In this document: one piece after another, positions 1-15,180 of the stretch
Numbering within the stretch: the first letter of the stretch is position 1
How the letters are laid out: every line of letters starts with the position of its first letter
Assembly (NCBI RefSeq): GCF_035582795.1
Contig: NC_134370.1
Span: 34,025,501 to 34,089,500 of the forward strand
Source: Mycteria americana
Lineage: Eukaryota; Chordata; Aves; Ciconiiformes; Ciconiidae
Direction of reading: 5' to 3'
Length of the DNA: 64,000 bases
Made by a program: the position numbers and the translations under genes
Notes under the pieces: generated by a model
Databases searched by the model: none
What the model saw: the letters and a program-made list of their open reading frames with translations, nothing else
Told to the model about the DNA's origin: nothing

Positions 1-2319
1 AAACCAGACATATATTAATTTGCCAGCTGTTCATCTCATCCAAATTTGAAGCCAAAATCTGCCCCCAGGTGTGAACACGCAAACACTATTCCTGGATAAA
101 TCAGTGTCAGAGATGTATGTGCTTATAAGGCTGAAATGGATCTTTTCTGAATAGGCTTGGGGTAAGCTCCTAAAACTTGTTAGCGTTCCATTGCAAGGCT
201 CCCTTTGATAGATGGAGGTTAGCCTGTTTGTGAAGCCTAGAACGGAATTTGCTAAGACTGACTGGGGTATTTAAATAAACAAGAATGAGTGGACAACTTT
301 ATGGAGCTTGAACGTTACGCAGAATCTTCCTGCTAATAAAATTAATGGAGAATAGTTAACTTGTGCATGAAAATATATGTTAAAGCAATTACAGCACAGA
401 AAAGTAAATGTTTACAGAGGTTGCAGGAAAAATCTGGCAATAATATCTTGCTCTGCAGAACAGAGATTCATGGCAAAACTGTATAGCAAAGTGATCTATT
501 TAATCTGATTTATGAGTACTTTTCTTCTTTAAAAACAGCAATCAAACAAACTATGAAAATTATTAGAATCAAAATAAATGTTAAAAGGGCAAATATTTAT
601 ATGGGCTTCAAGTCAGAATTTTAGCTGTGATGAGGCCAAAATGAACATAGTCCAAGAGCCAGAAATCTCTGATTGTATTTAGAACAATAGTTTTAAACAA
701 AATAATCTGATCAATTTACTGTATAAAAACCCACAGGGTTTTTATAAAAACCCATCAGTGCCAACATTTTATGCTTGAAGAGACAGCATGCTTTCAAAGT
801 ACTAAATAATGGGGAGTTTTTCAAAAACATCCTAATAGTGAAAATGAGGACACAGAACTGTCCCTTTGCAGGCAGAGGAAGGAACTCAGCAGCGTTTAGG
901 ATGAATTGACCACAGCTGAACTCTAGAAACCGAGCAGCTATAGCTGTGTTTGTGAGTGTAGAAAATGGCTGCCTGCGTGCATTAGGCACCTCTTGCACGC
1001 AATCAGGTCTTTAGATGAAAGGTTTTGAGGACGGGGTAGAGTTCTTTAGTTCTTCCCATGCACAACCTTTCTTTTTCTTGGAACACACCCGCGGACGGAG
1101 ATGGCGTGCTACGCAGACAAGCGACTGAGGTGCAGCTGAAGAAGTCCGAATACTCAAAACAAGAAAGCAGGAAAACCCAATTTTGTCAGCAAAGTAGCTA
1201 AACATTAGTTTGAACCTGACTGAACCTACAAAGCTTTTTGAACACCCCATGACTTATGCTGGGTGGTGATTCTTGTGCTTTTATTATCTCTTAGGCTTTT
1301 ATTGTTATAATGAGCAAAATACATCTCGGTAGAGCTAAATTTTCAGGTTAGGCTGGTTAGGGGCTGTCAGTTCTGGGACTTCCCCCAGCACATAAGCCAA
1401 AGCTCCTGCCTTGGCGAAGGTGCAAGAGGAGATGTTGGGCTCTTTCACCTTCAAGTGCCGCCCTGGCAGCCTTTACAGCTGTCCCCTGTCTCCCCAGCTG
1501 CAAAGTAGCAGCTCCGGCTGAGCTCCTGCAGCTTTAAACACATTTCTGATATGTGTTTGTTTGAGCTTCTCTTTAAACACTGCAGCATTTCTTTCCTGGG
1601 TAATTTCTCAAGGGTTTTGCTATCCGTACTGCTAGAAACATTTTTATTTTTTATTTGTAAAGTGGTGGGGGAAAAGGTTGAAAGTGAGTAAAGTGGCTAA
1701 AGGTGGCTTCTGACATAATTTTCCTGTTAGTGTGTTTGCAGCTTGTTGATACGAGAACACAGAGTATCATTCCAGGATTTGAGGGTCATTCCTCAACAAT
1801 CTCAGGCCAGCAAAAAAGGCAGTTTCAGAGCAGAAATAAAGCCTATCCTTGGCTCAGGTTTGCTGTCCTGTGTCTGAACCATTACAAATCAAAATTCACG
1901 TGCTCCTGATGCACAGACACGTAATAAACCACAAAGAGCAACATGCAGGTTTTTTGTTACTGTCTGGGAAAAAAAAAATGCCACAATACCCTCAATGGTT
2001 TTGGACTTTTTTCTTAGTTCTGCCTCATAATAAAGGCCTCATACATTAAAACTGACACATACTCTGAGATACCTTTTCACCCACAGTTTTCTTCTTGTAG
2101 ACTATGGCAGCATTTTCAGGCTGAGCAGTGATTTCTTGCCAGAAAAGCAGCCAAAGGTAGGCTTAAGCTTTCATGGCTTGTCTGTTCCTATTTTCCACCA
2201 GTTGTTTGAGACTGAAATAAAAATACTGACCACCCAACTTGAATATTTCTAGGACTGGTGTGCCTTTAAAAAATAACATTAAGAGCACTTTATGTAAACC
2301 ACAGAGTTTAGTAACTGCC

Positions 2320-2336
2320 TTTTTTTTTTTTTTTTT
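2320..2336. repeat. Homopolymer T17
   Basis: A run of 17 T in otherwise ordinary sequence. The open frames that cross it gain lysine or phenylalanine runs and are not genes. Confidence 0.9.
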
Positions 2337-5300
2337 CCAACCACAATGTGTAAAACGTTTTGACCTCACAATATTCTCTACCAGCATCTGGCTTCATCAT
2401 TCAAATGATCTCATATTATGTTGGGGGAAAGAAAAAAAAGAGGTCATAAACAGACATTTTACGCACAGGGCTCAAAAGGCTGGGAGAGCCCTACAGGTAA
2501 CTTCAGCTGTAACTAATTCCTTTGGGTCTGCTCAAGCTCAGCAGGTTGTGCAGCCTCTTTGGTAGCTTATGCACAATGTGGTGTCCCAGGATGTACCATT
2601 CCATGCAGTTCTTCTATAAACGATGTGCTGGGAGAGATGCTTCAGAAAAGTCTTATGGGTAGCTGGGCTTCCGTGTACCTTTGAGTGGGCAGGTGGGTTA
2701 TATAGCACCAAGGACATCACTGCCTGCTGGGTGATGCACACTTGCACGCTGCCCGCCCCTTCTCCCTTCCTGAGTGCCTCCAGGAGCTGCGGAGCAGCGG
2801 GGCTAACATCCGCCACGCACATGCTTTTCCCCCCAAGCAGTGAGGTGTGTGCAGGAGAAAGTGTTGAGGGTTTATACGTAAAATATCCTGGCAAGTAAAA
2901 TTTAAGATGCTGAGGTTGCTGGAGTGCTCTCTGAAGAAGCCCATGCGAGTGCTGGGGGCAGAGGTGGCAGTGTGCGTGCCGGGAGGACTTGCTGCAAGGC
3001 TCTTCGCCGGCTGGAGTGATGGGCCTGCGTGCTGTGAGCCCTCCTGTCCCACCACAGAGAGGTTTTCCAGGCAGAGGGGTTGGCTGTTGATGTGGTATGA
3101 TAGAGAAGCTTGTATATATTGGTAGCTGAACGGTCCTGGTAACACTGCAGAGCATTGTTAAGGATGCTTAACAATGCTTCAGGATAAGAGATGCCATATA
3201 AATGTAGCAGACTGGTGTAGAAAAATTCTTATCTGTGCTTACTGTATAGGTCCAACTCTTCTGCCTTAGTGCCAGTGAGGTCTCTGACTCCAGTAGGAGC
3301 AGGGCAGGGCATTTTATTTTTGAGGAAGGCATTTCTTTGTGATGTACAGTGCTTGTGGAATAACACTCCTTTGAACTGCTCTTTTTGTGAAAAAGAATAG
3401 TATGTTTTACCTTTATTCATTTGATCTGAAAATACTTTTGCTTGACCTTATCAAGGCACAATAATTGACACCTCCCAAGTACTGCCGCCTTTGTATTAAT
3501 TTTTGCCCTGGACGTGGACTTGGACGTGGGTGATCCCCTTTGGACTCGCACTCTGTGACTGTCCTTACACAGCAGCTGGGATTCTTTCAGCTACCAGCTT
3601 TTCTTTCCCCTTTCTTAGCTATGGGTTTTGTGTATCCTTTTGTCTCTGTCCTGTCACAACAACAATGCAGAGCTGAGGTCAGATTTTACATCTGAATGCT
3701 TTCCTCCAACAACTGGGTACTGTTTTCCCTCCTGATCCCACGAATCGGTACAATAAACTTTATCAAGCACTATATAATGATTCCCTTTTAAACGGCAAAA
3801 TGCTTGCTTCTGGCTCCTGTTTGTGCTGCTCCTGTTGACTCAGAGGTCTGTAAAGTCGCTTCCCCTGCCAGGCTCGCTCTCGGCGGGATGCTTTACCAGC
3901 CTGCGGTTTGTGCGCACGCGAACAGCCCTGCGCAGTTTTCCGAGGCAAGCACCCATTTGTGAGTGCGAGCTGCTCACGTTCTCCTCTCCGCGGGAGCTCT
4001 TCCCCATTGAACTTTTGAACCGCCAAAGCAAATCGAATCGTGTAGCTTTACAAAATGGAAAACGGCATTTGGGCTGCGTGAAGGAAATGTTCCAGCTTCA
4101 GCGCAGTTGCCCGGGGAAGCAAAGCCAACACATTGTCCTGGATGACTAAAGAATAAGGGCCTGTTAAATGAATCTTGTCTCTCAAGTTTCTCGTGTCTTT
4201 CTTGTGTCATCTCTTAGGCGTGACCGCGTATGTAAGATGATAAATTTTTGCAAGATTTTTCCTGTTTGACTGTGATTGCTGAAATCTGTGCAGTACCTCC
4301 TAATACGGTTTCCAGGATTGGTGAGACAGTGGGAACCAGTGCCAGAAATAACAGCCCTAAGTTTATAAAGGCCATACGTACCTTCAGTCTTGTGACAAGG
4401 GAATGTACCGGTTCTTACAAATGGGACTCCTTTAGACCTTTCCACTTCCCAGGCTCCCTGCACACCACCTCCCCCAAGGCAAAGCACACGTGTGCTGCCC
4501 TGCGAGCCAAGCGGCTCCTCTGGACGCATCAGGCCATATGTGGGGGCACAGCCAGTTGCCACAGAGAGGAGAGGGGGATCTCGGAGCGAAGGGCCTGGCA
4601 GGCAGGGCATCTGTGGGCTCCCAGGCCAGCTCCTCTCCTCCCCAGCAGCCCAAGCAGCGGATGCGGCTGAGCAGAGGAGGGCAGGAGCACTGGCAGTGCA
4701 CCCAGCCACCAACAGCAAGTCTAGCAGCAACGCTGGGCAGAGGTGGTGAGGGAGGATTCACACGAGCGCGCTTTAGTCCTGACAGGTCGAGTTCAGTGAA
4801 AAATGGAGGCAGGATAAACAAAAGGTTTCTCTTTAAGCCTGTAAATAATAATTGAAGAAATGGATTGATTTCAACAATGAATTGTTGAAACAACTTCTTA
4901 AAAATATTGCCATGAAACTGTTCTTCGGTGTACGTTTCAGACCTACCACTTCCCTAAAATAAGTTTAGAATGACCACACCTGCCCTCAGGAATGCTGCGT
5001 CATGGGAGTCAAAGTTCTAAGAGAAATCCTAACCAGAGGCATTTCCATGGCCAGCTGAATTGTGTAGTGGAGTAAAGAATACTTCTTAGCTGATCCTTGG
5101 TGGATTTCTTTTCCAGTAACACATTAGCTCAAACCTTGTTGCATTTCAAGTCTGTCTTTTTCAGAACAATGTCCTCAAGCTTGAGAGGACAGCACTGATT
5201 CAAGCGGGTTCATCTAAAATGCCTTCATCTTTCACGCAAAGATGCTTACAAGCTTACACAACAGCAGTGAGTCATTCACATAGGATCATGTTTTTATTCA

Positions 5301-8300
5301 CATAGCAAAAGTAAAACTGGTGTTCTCTGCCCCCAACTCCAGTATTGCTAATATGCAGGACACATATAATGGATATGCTTTATGCCCTGGAAAAAATGAA
5401 TTATTAGTGGGTGATGACACCTCTATTGTGGACAATCATTCTGTCATTCATTAGTATTAACTTATTTTTCATGTTCCTTTTCCTTGTTTCCAAGTGGAAA
5501 TAAATCTGAATGAGATTTCTGCACTTCAACTGGGAGTAGGAAAGGTCGAAGGTGCTAAAAGCCCCTCGCATATATTAGAGGCACTACAGCTGTAGGTTTG
5601 CTCCTTATCCTTAATACTGTGTTAATTAATCCTGTTAAGGATGGCGTATGACTTATACAAGCTTTAACAAGCAAACATCAGTCTATCTTTTTGACTGAGG
5701 GCATGATTCAGCAAGTCCCTTTCGCATTTGCCTGACTGTAAGAATGTACTAATCTCGTGGAAATTAGCTGTAATGCATCACTGAAGCGAGGTATTGGGGC
5801 TGTCTCAAACCTGTAAAATTAAGCAAAGTTGACTTTAAGTAAAATCAACAGCTTTCACTGCAACTGGGATTCATATCTTCTGCATTTGGCTGTATAAATT
5901 TCAGGTATGTAGCCAAGGTCAGCCATCTAGGTGGAGCTGGTCCTTGGAGAGGATCCTAAGATAAGGATAGGGTAGAATGAGGTGCCTGTCCTACTCCATT
6001 GACTGTAGATGGAGCCTAGATAGTTGTTAGACTAAATCTCTAATGTATACATGTCTGTACATGGCCAGTGAGCTGAATTCTACCTAAGCCCTCACTCTAG
6101 TGATCAGCTCATGTCAGATGTATAATCAGATCACATTGTTTAAAAAAAAAAACAAGAATAAAAAGGCATCTCAAGCAAAGGCTATATGCCAGCACAGTAT
6201 GTGGCCTTTGTTTTTTAACCAGGTCTTTGTTGGTTTCAACTAATTATCAACACCACAAAAGAAATTAGCTTTTAATTTTAATTATTTTTAAATATCTAGA
6301 AATAGCACATCATGTTTAAGTCCAGTAAGCAACAATGTTATAAAACCCTTGAAACCAAGGACATTCAAATTTAATGATTTTTGCAGGGCACTAACTTATT
6401 TCATTGTGTTCAGGTAGACATCTCTACACACTACAGACTTGAAGACAACATAAAATAGCTGTGTCCTATGCCAATGTAGTTGCTTAATCATCTTCCTGGA
6501 ATTATTCTGTACTGAATGACATTTGGATCTACAGATCCACTGTGTGTTATAGCAGATTGACTGCAGACAAAACAGAAAATACGTGTGCTAAAATTTGATA
6601 CACAAATCAATAAATCATGTGTCCCTTTAAATATAATGAAAGTAAAGGCTCATATTGATCTACATCAACTCTGATTAGAGTTGCATGGTATTCTCTTTTG
6701 AAAAAAAGCAGAATAGCTGCTGATAAGTGAATTGTAGGCATCAGATATTACATAGCTAGCTCCCACTGCAGTCAGACAAAGGAGTCAAAACAAGTAGGGA
6801 GCCATAGGACTTTATCAGCTTCCCTAAAATGGTGTCTATTTGAGAGCTGGGCTTCTACAGTGTATTTTCTACAGCTCAAGTGCTCATTGCACTTTTCATT
6901 GGTAAGAAAAAGCAAAAAAAAACCATAGAAGAGAATCCCATCTCTGAGCTGAAGAAATATTGGCATACTTTGCAGTTTATTTAAGGTTTTAATTTTAGGG
7001 AAACTTGCTAAGTATGCAATAACAGGGCCTATGGTGCCAACATATTCTGAGGACAAGTAAACTCTTCCCAAGATATCATCTATCTTCACTTTCCTGTGAC
7101 ACTTAATTTTTAAAATAAGGTATCTAAACACTCTGCACTAGTGCACTACATGCACTAATTTGCTGAAATGTGCTGCTCTTTTTGCCCGTGGATGCTAGCT
7201 GTGCCTGCCCTCTGCAGCCTTCCTTCAGCCTTCCCTGTGCAGGAGAGCCAGTGTACGTAAGGCAGTCTCCTCCAGCTGAAAAGCTTGTCAAGTGCCAGGA
7301 TATCCAGAAAGGCAGAAAGTCCAAAATCCTCTTTGGCTTCCTTCACAGCTTGTTAATTCATACTTCATTTTTATTTGTGACTTTGGCTTCAACATGACAT
7401 ATATCCAGATTGTCTGGGTTGGGAACACTTTATCATCAAAACTTGCTATTGGCACGGTGTTATTTTGCCCTTGACTGTAGGTTTCTATTTGATTGTCTTC
7501 CCAGGGCTTATGCAAGGTGGTGTTTTCCAAAGTGCTGTTACAAAGGGGACTGTGGAATAGAGAGAAGCCAGTTGTCAGACTTGTAGGGCATGTAACATAC
7601 CCGCTGTGTGAGAAGGGTCCCTGGAGGTGCAGCTGCAGGGCAAAGTGTAAGCCCCCTCTGTGGGCTCGGAGTCCATGCTTACTAGGGAAGTTCTGCAGCT
7701 TGCTGTATCCCAGAGTCTGCAAATGCCTATGTGCATTTTCTCTTCAAAATGGCTATCTTATATTTAAGACAAGGATGGGGACCATGTTCAAAGAATAAAC
7801 AAAAGCCTGGTGAGAAAAAGGGGGAAGACAGTGGTTGAGCAGCATTTTTCTTCCTCTTCATTTGCTCTTTCCTGTAAAGTAACAAACCTCAGGTATGGAA
7901 GTGAGTGCTGCTCTGCCCTTTATAAATATGCTGAGGTAGCAAGGTACAGCACTACATGCAGGACCATAACAGATGCCAGGGGCATCCCATCAACTATTTT
8001 ACCATTGCCTGTTCTTGTGATTACCAGCATTCCTCAAAAATGGAAGACAGTGCCTCTTCCCCCAGACCAAACTGCTCCAAATTTCTTTTAAGACCTTATG
8101 CGAAGAACATGTGCATACTTGTGGGTAGAAATCAGGTAAATAGCAAAGCAGATCTGGCTACAAGTTCCGAAATCCCCACACCCATTCCTTTGGAAGAAAA
8201 AAAGCTACCAGAACCAAGCATCTCTCTTGAGCATATTACCTGACCCTGAAGAAGATTAAGTGTTGCTTTCCTCTAGCATGGGATAAAAGTAAGGTGCTAC

Positions 8301-11300
8301 AATAAACTTAGCCTCTCCCTACTTCACCTGTGTGTTTTTCCTCAGGACTTTCTCTCACTCCTTCTCTTGCTGTAAATTTAGAGAGACAGACAAATTACTA
8401 TCACACGCAGTACCCTCACCACTAGGGCTGTGCCAAGGGCCTTAGACTCTCTCTCATCCCTGGTCTGTCAGATAAATTCTTACTGTGTTGGTCATTAGGC
8501 AGTACCATAGCTCAGCACAAAGTAAGTGATGCTTTGGGTTATCCGTGATGCCACTAATGCATCTTGCTCTTGTTGATTCCAGTGGAAGCTCTAATTTCAT
8601 GTTACATGTTATCAAAGGATATCAGGTCATCCTTTACACACAAGTTTTTCACAAGTGAAATCCGTACATTCTTCAAAAGAGGAGCAAAAGGCTCGTTTCC
8701 ATGCCATGTCCCAGCAAAACTGCTTTCCTGACATGGTGCAGGACTACTGATAAGCATTTGTATGGATGGAAATACAGGTTGGTGTATTTCATTGGGTTAT
8801 CTGGAGCTTGACGTGGAGGAGCATGCCTGAAAGCGGGGCACCAGCGGCTGATGCTCCTAACTGACATTTATACAGAAAAACGTTTTGGGACTTACTTTAG
8901 GAATGGAGTGTGTGGGTAGGTCTTTTCTCTGTCCCTGAGAGTAGCTGAGGAATGCTGTACTGTTCATTCACCACATCTTCAGATTTTTCTCATAATCCTC
9001 TAAGAAATGTGGGCAAATCAATTAATAAAAGTTGCACTTTGGAAACAGTACATCTTCTTTCCCTTATCAGAGGGAATTTTGTGTGCCATACCTCCAGACG
9101 TACTAGAAAATCTGTGCTTTTTTAATGTCATGCATTCTTTGTGTTTATTATTGAATTCTTTTTTACACTGATTAAGAAGTACTGGCTGCCCACAAAAGCT
9201 TAAGAATCCATATGGATCACTTATCCAAGCTCAAATCTTGTATACAATTAAAATCCTCCTGCAATTTTAGCTACGCTTTGAAATTCAAATGGATTAAGAG
9301 AAAAGCTCCTTAAGGAGATTGCAACCAGTTAGATATTTTATTGTATGTAAATTGTACATACATGCTTACGCATAATGTGATAGTGTAATTTGCTTTATCA
9401 GAGTCATAGGTGGATTTAGAAAAGTCCCCCGTTCCAAACTAGCAGAAAGTTACATAGGACCTGTATTTTGGCCTTGTTCTTGAAAAATCACAGATACTCA
9501 GTGTTAGTTTAAACTCATGTGTGGAGGCTATGTTTCATGTCTAATAGCCTTCAGAGCAGCACGTCGGAGTTAAGAGGTGGAATGCTACTGAAATTCAATA
9601 GGAACTGGGCAGCTAGCTCTTTCAGACCCCTTGGAAAATCCCTGTCCAAATGGGGAGGAATATGACAGCTGCAAAAGAGATTAAAAACTTACTTGGAGCA
9701 ACTTTTATGAACATCTGAATGTGAAGTATTTTTAAGGCCCTTCCTGTCCCAACTCTCCCCTCTTGTTCAGTGCTAAATGCATCCCCAGCTCTGTGGAGCA
9801 AGATGCTGTGCTTTAAAAGCCATCACATTTTAATGTACAGAAAAGCTTTTCTTCTTTTGGGCCCAGGATTGAAACTAACTTCTCTTGGGCTTTGAGGCAG
9901 AGTTAGTTTTCAAGAAAAGGTCTATATTTTAATGTAGACAGCAGACGGGAAATGCCAGCTGTCTGAACCTGTTCAACAGTATAAAACTTCAGAATAAGTC
10001 CCAAGACAGAATGGTTACTGGCCAGAGAGTAGAAAAGGTAGTTAAAGGCGTTTAATAGGTGCATTTATCAAATAGCTCTGTGGTTTATCACATAGTTCTA
10101 CAGTTTATCACAAGAATATCACTTCCAGGCACTCCTGGCTGTATGTAAAATATGCATGCTAGCCCTGGCTTTTTTCCCCTCGAATATAATGTTTCATGGG
10201 AACAGCAAAATCTGTAGAAGTCGGAGATCAAAACTGAATGTTATTTCCAAAATACCAATGATACACAGAATGCTGTCATGGAAACCTTACTTACGAAGCC
10301 CTTAGCATAATCAGCAATCATCCCAGACTATGCTGCAGAAGTATTTATCTGTCACCACACCAGACTATGTAGTCTATTAATGGTAGTCACAATAAAAATA
10401 CAGATTTTCCTTGCATGATACTGCTTTTCATGGACAAATGGTGCGCCTGCGTTTCATGCCTGAATATCTGGCTATACATTGCAAACCTATGTGGGCTCAG
10501 ATGGACTTTGTTTCCTTAAGAAAACTGGAATTTCCTCTTTCCTCTGAAACCCATGTTAATACCAAAAGCTACTATGGTATCATGAACACTTTTTAGCTTG
10601 CTTCTGACTTGGGGTACAACTCCTACTTGATCATGTCCCATCGAAATCAACATTTCATTGCTACTCACAGGTGGTTTTGTTTATCCTTCACAAATCCTTG
10701 TGGTTATTAGTTATATTTCCTGAAGTAATTTGTCTTTTTCCAGATCATAAATAGAGACACCATACCAAATTTCCAGACAATAAGTCAAGCAACAATTTCT
10801 TGTTTTTATCAAGTGCAAAGTATAGGCAGATTAACCTATTGCAAAGATATAACATGACAGTGATATTTAGACTGAGTGTGAGCGCCAGAAGTAGCAGAGA
10901 GTTTTTGTATTTATATGAAAGACGAGATGAAGTTTTGCAATTACATAACAAAAGGGTTTATATTGTGTCAGATTCATTTCTAAGCCTCATGCCTCAGAGA
11001 AAATCCAAATTCTTGAATGAGGGACCACAAAGCTATTCAGATAGATAAGCTATGAGAATGCAAGTATCAGCTTCCTTTGGATTTGATATATTTAAGTGAA
11101 GGGGACAGTATGTTCAGGCATGTGTCACAATATGGTTTTAGTTGCATCTTCAGTTTTCAGCCAGAATAGAAAGGCTGAATCAGGAAGGCTGAATCAGGGC
11201 ATTTGGAATTTATTACAGGGAGGAAAGAGGGAAATCATTGATCTTTTCTTGGTTTGGGTTTAGATTGTTCCCAGTAGCTGATTCCTACAATATGTAAGTG

Positions 11301-13488
11301 AAATTTTTTCTATGCCTTTCAGTGCAGGTGGCTCAGTGCCTAAAGGGCATCGATGACTATTTAAACAGATTACACTAACCAGAATGTATGTTAAAAACAA
11401 ACCCAAACCCCCTCAAAATTTGCGTGATGGAAATATAGTGATTCATAAGCCTTAGTTATCATAAACACGATAAAAGAAAATAGAAAGATATATGTTCCTC
11501 TATGCCCATATAGGCACTACAGTTAACCTCTGTTCCCTTTACAGGAACTGTATCTTCTGAAACAGTTCCAGGAAATGCTACAAGTCATTCTAACCTAAAA
11601 CCTGATCAAGATTGTCCATTATTGTAGGTCTACCTCTAAATAAAAAGCCAAGAGAATGTCAAATAGCTCCTTTCTCATGCTGCATGTTTGCAATCAAGTG
11701 TTAGAAATTGTCATATAAATTATGCAGTTTGGTGTAGGACTTCCCTAGGTCTTACTGCACAGTAAATAAAATTACAAGAAAATAATCAGATGGGCTACAC
11801 AAAAACAAGGATCGTATAAGATCCTAGTACAAATAAGGAGCTGCCAGAAATTAGTTCTTTGTGAGTTGGGCTCTGAAGAATAAAGAGCTAAGAGTAGGAG
11901 ATAATGGGCTTGGGAAATCTCACAGAAGTTAATGGTGCTCGTAAGCACTGTGTGGTATCAACTTGGCTCTGTGGCCTCTCATAAAAGATTGTCGCAACGC
12001 CACAGGAGGGACAGGGAGGGAGATGGCATCTGTGCACTGTGGAGTAGTGGGGAACACAACAAAGTCTACTTTTCATTTTGGTTTTTGGTCTGACATAGCA
12101 TTTGTGACTCTGCCTCTTCCCCTGTCTACCAGATCTGTTTTTCAGGTGAGTGAATACTACTAAGTTTTATGCCAAAGATGTTAGGGGATAAGTTTCCCTT
12201 GTGTTTCTACACAAGTTGGACTAAGTAAATCTTGAGAAAAAGAAAACTCTTAATTTACTTTAAGGCTGAACAGACATATCTGCTGTGTTCTTACTCCTTG
12301 CTGTGTTGCTTACCCCCCAGCAAAACCCATTTTCAATTACTCAGCTTGAAAGATCTCTCTATACTGACCACTGACCCCAGTTGTCAACTTCTGTTTTAGT
12401 TATGTTGTGATAGTTGTAACAAAATGAGATTAAAAAAAATTTGGAGTAAGTTGTATGAGTTTTCCCTGCCAGGTTTTGGGAGGCTTTCCTCATCGTATTA
12501 GAGAGAATACTCATCCTACCCGACTTAAAGCTGTACATGGGGTGTATTGGGAAAGAAAGTGTCTTTCTCAGACCTTTTTCCCCCTAAAAAAGAGATCCCA
12601 AATAAGAGTTTCTGACTGTCTGGTCAATATTTAAATCGCTCAGAAGCTCCAGTAATTTTTGGAAGAGGTCTTCTGCCTTCTGCTTTCATTTCCTCCCTTT
12701 TAATAGGAAACTCTTTGTTCCTGCGTCTGAAAATGAAGAAAAGTACACTTCATTAAGCCTGCAATTGTTTAGACCTCAGAAGTGTAGATTGATTAGCAAA
12801 TACTCTACAATAGCTCTTATAATGGAGAGCTTTAAATAAATGTGGTTTAAACTATTCTTACAGTTTCTAGTGCTTTTTATACAGTCTAAACATGCTGTGT
12901 ACACTATTCTTTGACTCTGCTGTGTTCCTGGAGGGGAATGAATCGGAATATTCTGAATGCCTTATGTAACGTATTTAGAGAACTTTTTTGTTTGTATCTT
13001 TGTTTGAATTTCTTGGACGGAATTAATTAATGGCAAAGTATAAAGGCCAACTTTGAAATCCTAGCTGACTTATACACTAGAGCTCAATTTGTATTCTACA
13101 TCAAAGAAATGTTTGGATTTAAAAGAAGGACACCATTATCAAAAAGATTTCTGTAGATGGTTCTCTTTGCCACAGAAGTGTGGTTTTAACATTTGGGTAA
13201 TTCAAAAGGAAATTGATTTTTTGATCAGAGTACATATTTAATTCCGTATTAAAAATTAAATGCAGAACAGGAAATAGTAACTGATTTGGGATAGGAAAAA
13301 AATTATAAAGGTTGGATTTGTTTAAAACAATGTTAATTTCAGAGGAAAGGTAGAGACAATAAAGTCTGTATCCTGTGCTTTTATGGTCCTGTAGAAATCT
13401 GATGGGGTAACAGCTTTTAGGAAAGAGAAAGATTCTTTTTCTTTTCATATCCATATTTGCATTGCAATTTTATAACTATATTCCTTTG

Positions 13489-13508
13489 TGCAGTAGTACA
13501 CTACTGCA
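13489..13508. repeat. Near-perfect palindrome
   Basis: GCAGTAGTACACTACTGC reads almost the same on both strands (only the central AC breaks symmetry), and CAGTAGTA is repeated directly after it. It could form a small hairpin. Confidence 0.75.
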
Positions 13509-15180
13509 GTAGTATGTAAGGATTCGTTTCTCAGTGAGTATAAATTTGTACAGCTTCATTGAAGATAGTGGAATAAAGAGAATTTACATCAGCTTCCAAA
13601 GAGTTTGATCAGCTGATCACTGCAGCAGTGGGGAAGTCGGCAGGAGAATCCTGCCTTTTGTCTGCAGAAAAGGGGTTATTCATGAAATGCCGTGTTCTGT
13701 CTTACAGACAACGAAAGCACTATCTTACAGTATGTTAGCATGTGTGCTTCACCCCTCTGCCCGCCCCATTGTGGGACAGGCAGAGGAGAGCGGATGGAGG
13801 TCCTGCTTGCGCACCTACGCTTTCCTAGACGTCAGGTTCTACATTCAGGAAGCGCTTTCCTTGTAGGCAAAGCAACTCTGCCTAAGTGATAACAGAGGAA
13901 ATGAATAAACACAATTTGGGGCTATAACACATACACCAGCTTCTGTTAAAGCTACTGGAATTTCCTCAGAGTATACTGTAGGAGCAACATGAGCTCTTGG
14001 TCTCTACGTGGTGGGGCCCAAGGGAAGTTTGACATCCAGTATTTGTAGAAGACTAGACCGGTACCTGTGTTACAGCCGTAGGAGGCAGAATGCTCAACAA
14101 GGAAGGCCACAGGGTTTCAAGCCTGGGCATTAAGTTCAGGAAGTACAGGGGAATTCTTTCCAGTCTAGAGATCTCAACGCTTGGAGAGGGCCAATCTTGC
14201 TGATTTTTTTCTGATCTATTTCTTGTGTTCTCAGGCCTTGAAGTTTGTGCAGTCACTCAAATCTGTGCAAAGTCAGTGTAATGCTCTGCTAGCTCAAATA
14301 CAGTGCCTAGCAGTAGGGTATTAAGACTTCTAGGTAGATGAAAGATCTTGTCTTTATGTTTTCCAGGATTATCCTCCCTGTCAAAGAGATATTAGACAAG
14401 AGGGAGTAGAGTGTGGATAACATCTTTTATGCTTTTGAATATTTGTAGGGTAGAGAGAGGATTGGTTGAGATGGTCTTTTCTGGCTTTAAAATTATTTTC
14501 CTCCTGACACTAGTAACTCTCTTTTTTTCTTCTCAACCATTATGTATTTTCTGCCTCATTTATTTATCTCTGTGGCACCCTGGCGTGGTCCTGAGAAATG
14601 TTAAACGCTGTCCAGCCTGTGTCTTTAGAAACAGTGGAGCATTAAAGTCAATTTTGTAGCATCAAACTCTGAGCGACAATATTTATCGCAGTCCCATCAC
14701 ATTCCCTTTTCCTATTTCTCTGATACCGGCAAACTTCTATATTCCTACAAGAGATAGGGAATTAGGATACAGACAGTAGCTGGTGTACAGAAAGTAGCCC
14801 AGCTTCTCTGGCCTGTGTGACACTGGGCAATCATGGATTTCCTCCAGAGCTGTCGAGAGCGCTGTGGACAAGCCCGTGTTTATACTCCTGCAGTACAATG
14901 TGAGCAGTGGCACAGAAAGGCTGCTGGGCTCCTGCCAAAGGGCCCCACAAAGGCAGCCAGATCATCTCCCTGCAATGCAAATACGATGACAGTGGCGGCA
15001 GGGGAAGCCTGGTTGCGCAGCCACCTCCTCCTCTCCCCTGCTCACCCTCCCCAGTTCTGGTACCGGGAAAGTATACGTACTGAGAGGGAGGTCACCAGGA
15101 GTGCTGACTGCAAAGGGATTTGGGGAGGCATGCTGCCTTCAGAGCTCAAAGCTCACACCCGCGTGACTTTGGGATAGGAC

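Larger units (their letters stand above)
1..15180. other. Upstream non-genic DNA, no exon recognised
   Basis: AT-rich, apparently single-copy sequence. All open frames are short (at most about 205 codons), overlap each other in several frames, and show no recognisable protein family or splice-bounded exon. The frames at 2538-3155 and 4182-4893 fall in slightly GC-richer patches where stops are rarer. No tRNA, rRNA or CR1 copy was seen. Confidence 0.6.

Noticed and set aside
2538..3155. 205-codon minus-strand frame and its overlapping neighbours
   Set aside because: Three frames overlap on one strand and two on the other, with no known motif, no conserved splice boundaries and a moderately GC-rich background.
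4182..4893. Overlapping frames of 182, 153 and 140 codons
   Set aside because: Same pattern of competing frames in a GC-richer patch; the hydrophobic start of one minus-strand frame could mimic a signal peptide, but nothing else supports a gene.
5411..5440. Possible RT-like GATGACACC word
   Set aside because: No flanking reverse-transcriptase motif in any frame; a chance match.
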